This document shows, piece after piece, positions 33,605-44,300 of a stretch of DNA of 64,000 bases. This stretch comes from Metridium senile. Lineage: Eukaryota > Cnidaria > Anthozoa > Actiniaria > Metridiidae. The position numbers and the translations under genes are program-made. Location: positions 5,084,136 through 5,148,135 of the forward strand of contig OX459100.1 of the NCBI GenBank assembly GCA_949775045.1, in the 5' to 3' direction. The notes beneath the pieces were generated by a model, which was not told the DNA's origin, made no database searches, and worked only from the letters and a program-made list of their open reading frames with translations. The stretch's first letter is position 1, and each line of letters opens with the position of its first letter.

Positions 33605-33945
33605 CTCCAACGTGGTTGGCAAATCGACAGCAATTGTCTAGTAGTACAAGTAGTCGTAATGATTTTGTGATGTGTATAGAAATAATGATGGCAAAAATGG
33701 AAATAGGAAAATATTGACAAGTTACCTCCAACGTGGTTGGCATAGTGACAACATTGTCTAGTAGTACTAGTAGTCGTAATGATTTAGTGATGTGTATAGA
33801 AATAATGATGGCAAGAATGGAACTAGGAAAATGTTGACAAGTTACCTCCAACGTGGTTGACAAATCGACAGCATTGTCTAGTATATTGTGATGTGTAAAA
33901 AAATTGATGGCAAAAATTGAAATAGGAAAATGTTGACAAGTTAGG
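33496..33945 (+). repeat. Tandem array, about 120-bp unit, four copies, overlapping the GPCR 3' end
   Basis: ACGTGGTT recurs at 33501, 33610, 33731 and 33851, followed by AATCGACA, TTGTCTAGTA, GTCGTAATGATTT and GTGATGTGTA blocks. Copy 1 lies inside the reading frame (about residue 345 to the end). The stop codon (33602-33604) falls at the junction with copy 2. Copies 2-4 form the start of the 3' untranslated region. Confidence 0.85.
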
Positions 33946-34086
33946 TTAACTGATCCAAACGTACATGCATTAATAAAGCTGAAACATTATCGTCACTAAA
34001 TATATGATTGTTAAGATATATTATTGTTAGTATATGATTACTACTCATTGTTCATTTTCGTCAACATTATTATTCTCGTTACAGCT
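33946..34086 (+). terminator. Likely 3' end of the second GPCR transcript
   Basis: AATAAA at 33972-33977, about 370 bases after the stop, is the first good polyadenylation signal downstream of the receptor. Confidence 0.45.
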
Positions 34087-34285
34087 TAGACCCCGGCTAC
34101 ACGGATCCGGATACTTTTGAAACCGCATACTTTTTGATGCGAATCGGCCTATCGTCCACACGAATCCAGTGAATCCGGTCACTGAAACCGCATACTTTTG
34201 AATAGGAAACGATTAACAGGATTCGTGTGGACGCAAATATTTCTATGCGGTTTCAGCCGGATCGGATTCGTGTAGAAGAGGCCTT
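34087..34285. mobile_element. Inverted-repeat MITE, CGGCTACACGGATCCGG type
   Basis: The left arm (CCCGGCTACACGGATCCGGA, then TACTTTTGAAACCGCATACT) mirrors the right arm (GCGGTTTCAGCCGGATCGGA, then TTCGTGTAGAAGAGGCC). A second inner pair repeats GAAACCGCATACTTTT and ATTCGTGTGGACG. Non-coding. Confidence 0.65.
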
Positions 34286-34349
34286 ATTCGTGATCTATTG
34301 AGTGACACGTTCTGATTCCTTTTTAATGAAAAATAAATCGTATATTGAA

Positions 34350-34579
34350 TATTATATATAATAAATAATAATAATTTAATAGTTTTGTATAGCGCCTAAA
34401 TTATTGGATATTCTAAAGCGCTTTACAATTGTAAAAATTTGATAAATATATATATATATATAAAATAGTAAAATGTATAATATATTAAGAAAAATGTCTG
34501 ATATAAATATAAATGATAATTTAAAGATAATATTTTGTAAGATAATATTGCACTAATATCTATTTCAGAGGCGATAAAT
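34350..34579. repeat. TATAGCGCC...AAAGCGCTTTACA retroposon-like fragment
   Basis: AGTTTTGTATAGCGCCTAAA and TTCTAAAGCGCTTTACAATT lie 40 bp apart at about 34381-34431. The same pair is seen in altered form at 40792-40835 and 61700-61750. I remember this couple as widespread in invertebrate genomes, but the element class is not certain. Confidence 0.4.
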
Positions 34580-35214
34580 TGATTCATTTATATTGCATTA
34601 CGTAGGTTTATAAGTATAGCAGGTTTATGAAAAACACTCTATACACAAGAAAACAAATGAGTTGGAGTGTACTAACACTAAATACGCTGAAGTGTGTTTC
34701 ACAGGTTTATGAAAACCACTATACACTAGAAAACAATCGAATTGGAGTGTAATAGCACTGAATACGCTGAAGTGTGTTTCACAGGTTTATGAAAACCACT
34801 ATACACTAGAAAACAATCGAATTGGAGTGTAATAGCACTGAATACGCTTAAGTGTGTTTCACAGGTTTATGAAAAACACTATACACTAGAAAACAATCGA
34901 ATTGGAGTGTAATAGCACTGAATACGCTTAAGTGTGTTTCACAGGTTTATAAAAACAACAATGGAAACCACAATAGAAAATAAAAGAATTAGACAAGATT
35001 TGTAAGAGCCGGTGTAATTATAGTACTAAATACGCTAAAGTAAAGATTTTACACAGGTTTATGAAAACCACTCTACAATAGAAAACAATAGAAAACAAAA
35101 TTAGACAGATTAGTAAGAGTATAATTATAGTATTTAAAAAAAATTACACCGGTCTATGAAAACCACTCTACAATAGTAAACAACAGAATAGTCCTTTTCA
35201 GAATTCTCGTCGAA

Positions 35215-35377
35215 CAACCTCAGCGTCGATAGCGTTTAATATATTCTTTAGAATTTGACAACAGCCCGTGGGAATTTAAGGAATGCACACATGATCAACC
35301 AATTGAAATACTTAAAACATCCACGAGCTGTTGTCAAATTCTAAAGAATATATTACATGCTATCGAGGCTGAGGTTT
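35215..35377. mobile_element. Foldback element, type B, copy 2
   Basis: CAACCTCAGCGTCGATAGCG and ATTCTTTAGAATTTGACAAC are answered by GTTGTCAAATTCTAAAGAAT and GCTATCGAGGCTGAGGTT. Weak extension outward to TTCTC/GAGAA shows the real ends lie some 15-20 bp further out. 163 bp between the inner limits. Confidence 0.75.
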
Positions 35378-35403
35378 ATGGGAGAGAACTGTCCAATTGT
35401 CTC

Positions 35404-35532
35404 TACACCTATTTCAAAAATCGTTGTCGCAGCCGGAGCTACAGTCCACACTCTGAAATACCAACATCCTTTGCCGGCTTCAGAGTGTGAAATGTAGCTT
35501 TGTTTGCGACAACGCTTTTTAAAATAGGTGTA
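35404..35532. mobile_element. MITE of the TACACCTATTTC family, copy 2
   Basis: TACACCTATTTCAAAAATCG with TTGTCGCAGC on the left, TTTGCGACAACGCTTTTTAA with AATAGGTGTA on the right, 129 bp. It abuts the type B foldback. The inner arms CACACTCTGAA and TTCAGAGTGTG also pair. Confidence 0.8.
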
Positions 35533-36250
35533 TATTAAAACGCTACAGTATTAAATATACTAAAAAGCAAGTCATCACGTCATCACGTTCACAGCTCATA
35601 CAAATCACTCGAAGTTAAAATAGATATATATCTGTGTACTTAAAGACATTAAACCTTGACTATATCGACAGTTTCTTTGATTTGATAGCGTATAAGACAT
35701 ATAAAGCCACCTCGAGGCCAGGGTTAGATAAAGTAATGCCACAACGGATTCCCACACGATTAGATTTACTTTTGATGGGATTTTTGACTTTCAATTCATA
35801 CAAAAATACTTTTTTACTGATAAAGATTGAAAGGTTGTGCTAGAGGCTAAATGTTTTCTAAAAATCACGCCAAATCTAATTGTGTTTTTATCTTTGAGAA
35901 AGAAGTATAATGGGGAAGTCATAACAAGACAAAATGACTTATTCATGCAGCCTGGACAGAATGTGATAAAATCTCTCGTATTTAGAAGAGCCCATGATAA
36001 AGAATGAACTTATCAAAAACAAAAAATAAATAATACCAAAGGTTTTGTCTCTACTCTTTGACTAATTTACCAACGATAAGATAGCATGTGATATATTCTT
36101 TTGTATTTAGTACAGTCTGTGGTAAGGCAAGGAATGCATGTATCAACCAAAAAAAATATACAAAATACCAGGTTTTGTTTTGGTTTTGTTTCTACTTTTT
36201 GAATAATTTACCCACGATAGGAAATCATCGTGACAACACATTGCCGAAAA

Positions 36251-37764
36251 ATTGTGATTTATTTATATTGGCATTACAAAGGTTTAAGTATAGCAGGTTT
36301 ATGAAAAACACTCTATACACTAGAAAACAAATGAATTGTACACTAGAAAACAAATGAATTGGAGTGTACTAACACTAAATACGCTGAAGTGTGTTTCACA
36401 GGTTTATGAAAAACACTCTACACTAGAAAACAATCGAATTGGAGTGTAATAGCACTGAATACGCTGAAGTGTGTTTCACAGGTTTATAAAAACCACAATA
36501 GAAAACACAATAGAAAATAAAAGAATTTAAAAGATTTGTAAGAGCCGGTGTAATTATAGTACTAAATACGCTAAAGTAAAGATTTTACACAGGTTTATGA
36601 AAACCACTCTACAATAGAAAACACAATAGAAAATAAAAAAATTAGACAGATTAGTAAAAGTGTCATTATAGTATTTAAAAAAATTTTACACCGGTCTATG
36701 TAATAGTAAACAAAAGAATAGTCCTTTTCAGAATTCTCGTCAAACAACCTCAGCGTCGATAGCGTTTAATATATTCTTTAGAATTTGACAACAGCCCGTG
36801 GTAATTTAAGGAATGCACACATGATCAACCAATTGAAATACTTCAAACATCCACGAGCTGTTGTCAAATTCTAAAGAATATATTACATGCTATCGAGGCT
36901 GAGGTTTATGGGAGAGAACTGTCCAATTGTCTCTACACCTATTTCAAAAATCGTTGTCGCAGCCGAAGCTACAGTCCACACTCTGAAATACCAACATCCT
37001 TTGCCGGCTTCAGAGTGTGAAATGTAGCTTTGTTTGCGACAACGCTTTTTAAAATAGGTGTATATTAAAATGCTACAGTATTAAATACATTAAAAAGCAA
37101 GTCATCATGTAAGTCATCACGTACACAGCTCATACAACTGACTCGAACTTAAAATAGATATATATCTGTGTACTTAAAAGCATTAAACCTTGACTATATC
37201 GACAGTTTCTTTGATTTGATAGCGTATAAGACATATAAAGCCACCTCGAGGCCAGGGTTAGATAAACTAAAGCCACAACGGATTCCCACACGATTAGATT
37301 ACTTTTGATGGGATTTTTGACTTTCAATTCATACAAAAATACTTTTTTACTGATAAAGATTGAAAGGTTGTGCTAGAGGCAAAATGTTTTCTAAAAATCA
37401 CGCCAAATCTAATTGTGTTTTTATCTTTGAGAGAGAAGTATAATGGGGAAGTCATAACAAGACAAAATGACTTATTCATGCAGCCTGGACAGAATGTGAT
37501 ATAATCTCTCGTATTTAGAAGAGCCCATGATAAAGAAAGAACTTATCAAAAACAAAAAATAAATAATACCAAAGGTTTTGTCTCTACTCTTTGACTAATT
37601 TACCAACAATAAGATAGCATGTGATATATTCTTTTGTATTTAGTACAGTCTGTGGTAGGCAAGGAATGCATGTATCAACAAAAAATATACAAAATACCAG
37701 GTTTTGTTTTGGTTTTAGTTTTGTCTCTACTTTTTGAATCATTTACCCGCGATAGGAAATCATA
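36251..37764 (+). repeat. Segmental tandem duplication, copy 2 (about 1.5 kb)
   Basis: Partner of 34580-36224, with scattered substitutions and short indels. Nested elements: type B foldback at 36745-36907 and TACACCTATTTC MITE at 36934-37062, both the same length as in copy 1, so they were in place before the duplication. Confidence 0.85.
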
Positions 37765-37877
37765 TGCTTGATAGCTTGCTAGCCTCGTGTTCACGTTAGA
37801 ACACACAATAGTGAGTGTTTTCACAGGCACGAGAGGATACATTTTTCGCTTCTGTGTAGAGGTAGCTTCCTATACAG

Positions 37878-38105
37878 TAGCCTGCGTTGCCGACAGTCTG
37901 CGTGATTAGGGAAAGAAGAAAAAGGGAGAGAAGAAAAGGAAAAAAAAGATCTTTCCTTCTCTCTTCCTCGCAACTCCGCAGACCGCCGGTATCGCAGGCT
38001 ACCTATGCACCCGCTCCTTTGTGTCGTCACGCAACCGGAATCTCCCGTTGCGCGACAACACATAGGTTGCGTGACGACACAAAGGAGCGGCTGCATAGGA
38101 GGCTA
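37878..38105. mobile_element. Two adjoining inverted-repeat elements
   Basis: 37878-38001: TAGCCTGCGTTGCCGACAGT with CTGCG mirrored by CGCAGACCGCCGG and CGCAGGCTA. 38003-38105: CTATGCACCCGCTCCTTTGT with GTCGTCACGCAACC mirrored by GGTTGCGTGACGACACAAAG with GAGCGGCTGCATAG. The opposed open frames across this region are palindrome by-products. Confidence 0.65.
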
Positions 38106-38185
38106 GTGCATAGAGGTTGAGTAATATCGATCTCGAAACTTGGTACTTCTATTTTCACCCGAAAAGCATATATTATTTCCAATTT

Positions 38186-38410
38186 AGGATATTACAAAAA
38201 GTCGCACGTTTTCTTAAAAAATTAACTTTGCCAAATACGAAATGTTTACTTACAATCAATAAGGAAATATCAAAGATATGGTGACGTCATTACAGCATTT
38301 TAGGATATTACGAAAAGTCGTACGTTTTCTTAAAAAATTAACTTTGCCAAATTCGAAAAGTTTACTTACAATCAATAAGGAAATATCAGACATAATGACG
38401 TCATTACAGC
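38186..38410 (+). repeat. Tandem duplication of about 112 bp
   Basis: TTTAGGATATTACAAAAAGT, AAATTAACTTTGCCAAAT and AATAAGGAAATATCA...GACGTCATTACAGC recur, the second copy starting at 38299. Confidence 0.8.
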
Positions 38411-38539
38411 GTGCAGATTCACATGTAAAGCAATGAGTCACGTGTGTTCGTTATGACGTCATTTTAGCGCGGAAAAACTCTAAATCCAAAAGCATAGGCC
38501 GGAAAACGTTCAATCAAGTCATATCATCGTCCAAAATAA

Positions 38540-39245
38540 CATGAGCTTATGAATGAATGGATGGATCAATGTAGAACGAATGAATAGATGGATGGATGAA
38601 TAAAGAGCGAATGAATGGATGAATACAGAGCGAATGAATGGATGGGTGGATGGATGATTAAATGAATGAATGAATGATTAATTAAATGAGTGCGTGAATG
38701 AATGAATTAATAATTGAATGGATGGATGAATGCAAAACGAATGAATGATGGATGGATGGGTGGATGGATGATTAAATGAATGAATGAATGAATGATTAAT
38801 TGAATGAGTGCGTGAATGAATTTATAATTGAATGAATGAATTAATGGATGGATGAATGAATGAATGCAAAACGAATGAATGATGGATGGATGGGTGGATG
38901 AATGATTAAATGAATGAATGAATGATTAATTGAATGAGCGGCTGCATAGGAGGCTAGTGCATAGAGGTTGAGTAATATCGATCTCGAAACTTGGTACTTC
39001 TATTTTCACCCGAAAAGCATATATTATTGATGAATGAATGCAAAACGAATGAATGATGGATGGATGGGTGGATGAATGATTAAATGAATGAATGAATGAT
39101 TAATTGAATGAGCGGATAAATGTATGAATGAATGAATGAATGAATGAATGAATGAATGAATGAATGAATGAATGAATGAATGAATGAATAATTGAATGAA
39201 TGAATAAATGAATGAATGAATGAGTAAATAAATAAATGGATGGAT
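38540..39245 (+). repeat. GAATGAATGGATG microsatellite block with a 93-bp transplanted segment
   Basis: Imperfect GAATG/GGATG repeats about 700 bp long, including a near-pure GAAT run at 39120-39190. Longer units such as GGGTGGATGAATGATTAAAT recur. Bases 38936-39028 are not repeat but an exact copy of 38085-38177 in the same orientation. Confidence 0.85.
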
Positions 39246-39575
39246 TATTCATTCAATCAATCAAAACTTTTTTTATTGCAGACAATATATAAAGTTTGAA
39301 CTTCAATGCTTCAAACGCACCGTTTCTGCCGGCCTCGAGATTGATCTTTTTTTTAGTTTTTCCAAAAAGCAATCATTACTAACTTTGGATGTATTTTTTG
39401 AAACGCTTTGAGCGAATATTGAACGCCAAAAAGATACTACTATTTAGACGCCGTAAACAAATTACACAATCCATTTGACACCATTTAAAATAATTGAATT
39501 TAAATGGATATAATGGAAAGTTGGCGGAAATATATATCTAGAGCAAAGGAAAACGAAGAAAAATTCGATTGCTTA
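39246..39575. other. Gene-free stretch between microsatellites
   Basis: No recognisable gene or element. The open frame that starts here continues into the ACTT repeat and is not a gene. Confidence 0.45.
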
Positions 39576-40503
39576 CTTGCTTGCTTACATAATTACTTAT
39601 TTACTTACTTGCTCACTCACCCATTTACTTACTCACTCAATCACTTACTTACCTACCTACTTACTTGCTTGCTAACTTACTTGCTTACTGATTTACTTAC
39701 TTACTTATTTACTTACTATACTTACTATACTTACCTGTTTGCTTACTTATTTACTCACTCACTTACTTATTTACTTACTTACTTACTTACTTATTTACTC
39801 ACTCACTCACTTATTTACTCACTTACTTACTTATTTACTCACTTACTTATTTACTTATTTACTAACTTTCTTTCTTACTTACTTACTCACTCACTCACTT
39901 ACTTATTTATTTACTCACTTACTTACTAAGGAAATCAAACTGAAAAATTTAAAAAATTGTAAAGAGGTAGTTGTTATTGTCAAAAAAGTACGAATACATG
40001 GATATACATATTTTTAGCCTTGCTTACATAATTACTTATTTACTTACTTGCTCACTCACTCATTTACTTACTCACTCAATCACTTACTTACCTACATACT
40101 TACTTGCTTGCTAACTTACTTACTTACTGATTTACTTACTTACTATACTTACCTGCTTACTTACTTATTTACTTACTTACTATACTTACCTGCTTACTTA
40201 CTTATTTACTTACTCACTTACTTACTTACTTATTTACTCACTCACTCACTTACTTATTTACTCACTTATTTACTTACTTACTTATTTACTCACTTTCTTT
40301 CTTACTTACTTACTCACTTTCTTACTTACTTACTTACTCACTTTCTTACTTACTTACTTACTCACTTTCTTACTTACTTACTTATTTATTTACTCACTTA
40401 CTTACTAAGGAAATCAAACTGAAAAATTAAAAAAAATCGTAAAGAGGTAGTTGTTATTGTCAAAAAAGTACGAATACATGGATATACATATTTTTAGCCT
40501 GCG
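39576..40503 (+). repeat. Duplicated ACTT microsatellite module (two copies of about 460 bp)
   Basis: Each module is an ACTT/ATTT/CACT run (39580-39928 and 40022-40408) followed by the same 95-bp unique tail from AAGGAAATCAAACTGAAAAA to CATATTTTTAGCCT. The whole module was therefore duplicated. Frames encode only Leu-Thr-Tyr repeats. Confidence 0.85.
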
Positions 40504-40740
40504 GGAAAATACGATGTTCAAACAATAATAATATGAATTTCAATTTCCCAACGTTTACTTCTTTAAATACTATTCATGCGCAAAGCTATGGGTTTTGAAA
40601 ATTGCAAAGGGAATTTTTTGAAAATTCGTACTGTAGCTAGTAAATTTTGATAAAAAGTAACGAAAGAAAAATATATATATACCGTAAGCCGAGTGTTTCT
40701 TTAGTTACTGTTTCTGTTCGATGGAGTAAAAAGGTAAAAA

Positions 40741-40860
40741 AATGTTTCTTACTGACGTTTCAAACGTTAATTAATAATAATAAAATTAATGTGCATTTGT
40801 ATAGCGCTATTTCCCTGAGTCCAATAGCGCTTTGTCGGAGTAAAAAGGAAGCATTATATA
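40741..40860 (-). mobile_element. Penelope-like core split by a TATAGCGC fragment
   Basis: ACTGACGTTTCAAACGTTAA (about 40751) is the minus-strand GAAACGTCAGT block. GTCGGAGTAAAAAGGAAG (40835) is the matching ACTCCGAC part. Between them sits GTATAGCGCTATTTCCCTGA with AATAGCGCTTT. This looks like one retroposon inserted into or rearranged with the other. Confidence 0.45.
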
Positions 40861-40863
40861 TAT

Positions 40864-41085
40864 CAGGCCCGTATATAGTAGCAGCAGCTAGGATAAATAT
40901 ATCTGGGGGGCTCGACTTACAAAATCTTTATCGTACCACCAAAATCTGGTATAAAACACCCCATTTTGGATGTTTTCTGATATTTGACCGGCTTTAATAT
41001 TTGGAATTTTTTTATCTAAAATATAGGTTGGCAAAATCTGTGGGGGGCCCCTTGGCCCCTCCCCCCGCTACGGGCCTGTATACTG
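40864..41085. mobile_element. MITE with CAGGCCCGTA termini
   Basis: TATCAGGCCCGTATATAGTA on the left is mirrored by CTACGGGCCTGTATA on the right. The G-rich/C-rich inner ends (TCTGGGGGGCTCG and GGCCCCTCCCCCCGC) fit the hAT-like type with this terminus that I remember from many animals. No ORF of interest. Confidence 0.6.
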
Positions 41086-41372
41086 CGTGTTACTGGCAAA
41101 AGTGCTATTGACATTCTTCATGTGAAACAATGGTCACTAGAGAGAAATTTGTCCGTCCGTCCTCTAGTGTGCACATGCACATTACTTACAGACGTTACGG
41201 ATGGCACTGAATTCTTCGTCAAAAAATTTCCTTTTTTCTGATTAAAAAAAGTAAAAATTTTTTCAAAATTTCGTTATAAAGAAAAAAACTTTAATATTAA
41301 AAATTTTCATTTAAATTTGTAGAAAAAGTTATTTATAAATAATTGAGTTCAGTAAAATTAATATATATTATG
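41086..41372. other. 3' flank of MPPE1
   Basis: AT-rich. The transcript of the minus-strand gene should end in here, but no perfect AATAAA was found on that strand. Confidence 0.4.
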
Positions 41373-44300
41373 TTAATATCTTTGTGGAGGTTTTGAAGGT
41401 TTTCGTTGTAAAGTTCTGCGGAATTTTCTTTTTAATGATGTTAGAAATCCTATCCAGATAGATGCAGTGGTAATAAAAATAGCCAAACCAGAAGATATAT
41501 ATATTACGATTACCGTACTTTCTTGAGGAATAAAACACTTGGAGAGAGCAAAATTCTTGGGAGTAATTTTAGCCTGAAAAAAAAAAAAAAAAATTAAGTC
41601 ACTAAAGTTATTCAAAGTATTTAAAGAACATCATCATTACCATCATTATCATTACCACCACCAATCACGAACTGAGTAGTTATATTGATAATGGTAATGA
41701 TGGTGATAGCAATGGCGATGAAGATGATAATGATAAAGATGGTAAAGATAATCCAAATTTTATTTTGGTAAGAGTTTATTTCAAGCCTGGTGACTATCAT
41801 CCCATCATCATCATTAACAATCACCATCATCATCATCCTTGTCATCATAATGAACATCATCATCACCTTCAGAATCACCGTTACCACCATCGTCACCAGG
41901 CTTGACATGAACTCTTACCAAAACTAAAATTTGGATTATCTTTATCATTGCTATTTTTCTCATCATCATCTTCATCATCATCATTGTTATCATTATCACC
42001 ATCATCAGCATTATCAACATTACGTAAGAGGTACAAGACCTACTCAATATTGAACCCTTACCAAAATAAAACTTGGATTATCTCTATTTCTCCAACTAAA
42101 TGACGGTATGGTCAGTTCTGGTGTCCCATCCCTGTGCACCAGGTAACAACCATGATGGGTGTGGCCACTGAAAACTAGGCGAGGTATAAATGACTCTAAT
42201 AGGAGACTAGTAGCTTCTTGTGAGACTACTTCCCACTTAGGGCGGTTCTCTTTTTTCACTTCTTGAGGTGGTGGAGCATCAATGCCATGGCATTTACTTT
42301 CATTCTTGCGATATAGAGGAAAGTGCTGTGGTTGAAAATATTAAAATAATAATGGTAATAAGTAATAGTAAGGTAAAAAGATGAGGCTCAGTCGAGTTTT
42401 TCAACTGATTCCATGATTGAAGGAATAGAAATAAGTCTTTCAATTTTTTGAAATTTCTTCTTAAGTTACTGGATATTTCTTGGAAAAAATTTAAAGTAAA
42501 AGTTGACACAACGATATGCTAATAGACCATTTCACAGTTCTCTTCCATCAACCTCAGTCTTGATAGCATGTATTGTAATGTATTCTTTAGAATTTGACTA
42601 TAGCCCATGGAATTTGTAAGTGTTTCAATTGTTTGACAATGTGTACATTACTTAAACTACTATGGGCTGTTGTCGAATTCTAAAGAATATCTAATTAACA
42701 TGCTATCAAGGCTGAGGTTGATAGTATGCTACTAGTATGCCATTTTCAAACCAACATAACAGCAGTGATTTGCTTTGTTTTGTTGTCATTAAATATTCAT
42801 GAGTTTGAAAAAATATATACTGATCAAACTCATTAATAATCCATAAGGACAAAAGAATGGAAATCACAACCGTGAAGGAAGTTTGGATATGTGATCTTAA
42901 TTAGCATAAAATCTGGCAAAAGTTTGCTTTGAATTTCTCCAAGAATTGTTAATTGTTTTAGAATCTAGTTTTCAGCACTTGAAAGAATGTTTCCTCCACT
43001 ATCCAAACACTTCAAAGTTGGTTAAAAAAAACTTAGCTGCAGCTCAATTTTTTCAACTAACTTCTCCATCTATGGATATCGAAGGGAACACCCTTTTGGC
43101 TGTCTGATTTGTGTTTAGCCCCTATGCTTATTTCCGACAGCCTGTACCTTAGTTATATCTTTTTAATCCATTGTAAAATCTATCTATCTATTGTTAAAGC
43201 ATGATACAAATAAATGGAAACTAGCTAGTAAACTAGTATAGACTGTGTCAGTGTTTGATATCAATGATAGGTAAATATACTGAAATTTGTAAAACATGTT
43301 GGCTTAACTTTACTGACATTTTGAGCTTTAGCCATTATTTAACTCTAACGAAGGGCTAAAGCTCGAAACATCAGTAAAGTTAAGTCAACATTTTTTACAG
43401 TGTTACAAATTTCATTATATTACCTATCATGATACAAATAATCAGTTGTTGTTGCTGTTGCTTGATCTATTACAGCAAAAATCTCTTGTTCTATCAAAAT
43501 ACTAAGGTTAAAATATCTAAAACACACTAACCTGGATTAGAATAGGTAAAGGAGCATTCAATGGAACTTCACATTCCCGGACCTTGTCTAATTCTTTGAT
43601 AAGATTTCTTCTAAAAGACCTTTGATTGTTCTCATTACAGTGTAGTTTACTTGCAAGCTGTTTGATAGCATCAACTGACTCTCTACACATCGTACAGTTA
43701 TCTCCTTCTAGACCAATAGAATTGACTGTAACAAACCTGAAACACAGGTAAGCACATGACAGTGTCAGTACAGTTTAAGTTAAGTTTAAGTTTTGAAATT
43801 TGTAACACTGTAAAAAATGTTTACTTAACTTTACTTGAAACATCAGTAAAGTTAAGTAAACACTATTTACAGTAATGTTTTATAAATTTAAACAACTTTT
43901 TTCTATACAAAATAGGCCTTTTACAGGATGTGGTCACTTGACAATTTTCAAAAAAATTAAGAGTTGCACCAATGCAAATGAATTCAAAAGGGAATGTCAG
44001 AACAAACATTCTCTTAAAATTGTATGATTCTCAATATCTTTATAACTAAGGCTCTGAAAAAAAAATTACAGGAGTTTATGTAGCTGACTGGCAAGCCTTG
44101 CCAGTTAGTCATACAAATCCTTGTTATTTTTGATGATTTTGTGCTACTCTTAAATTGTTTTTTTAAATGGTCACATATTACCACAGGGTACCCATAGATC
44201 ATGTCGTTGATGACCAACACAGGGTACCCATACAAGGATGATAGTCAAGGCTATTAGTTGGCTATTAGTATGCACCATTACCATTAATAATATATACATT

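Larger units (their letters stand above)
34580..36224 (+). repeat. Segmental tandem duplication, copy 1 (about 1.65 kb)
   Basis: This block matches 36251-37764 almost base for base from AGTATAGCAGGTTTATGAAA to CGATAGGAAATCAT. It begins with an 80-bp tandem array (CACAGGTTTATGAAAACCAC, CAATCGAATTGGAGTGTAAT; about five units against two in copy 2), which accounts for most of the length difference. It carries a type B foldback (35215-35377) and a TACACCTATTTC MITE (35404-35532) at the same places as copy 2. No gene is recognisable. Confidence 0.85.

Noticed and set aside
37821..38120. Opposed frames of 77 and 91 codons
   Set aside because: They lie across two palindromic elements, which open similar frames on both strands.
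39504..40422. Leu-Thr-Tyr-rich frames of 92-141 codons
   Set aside because: Translation of ACTT microsatellites.
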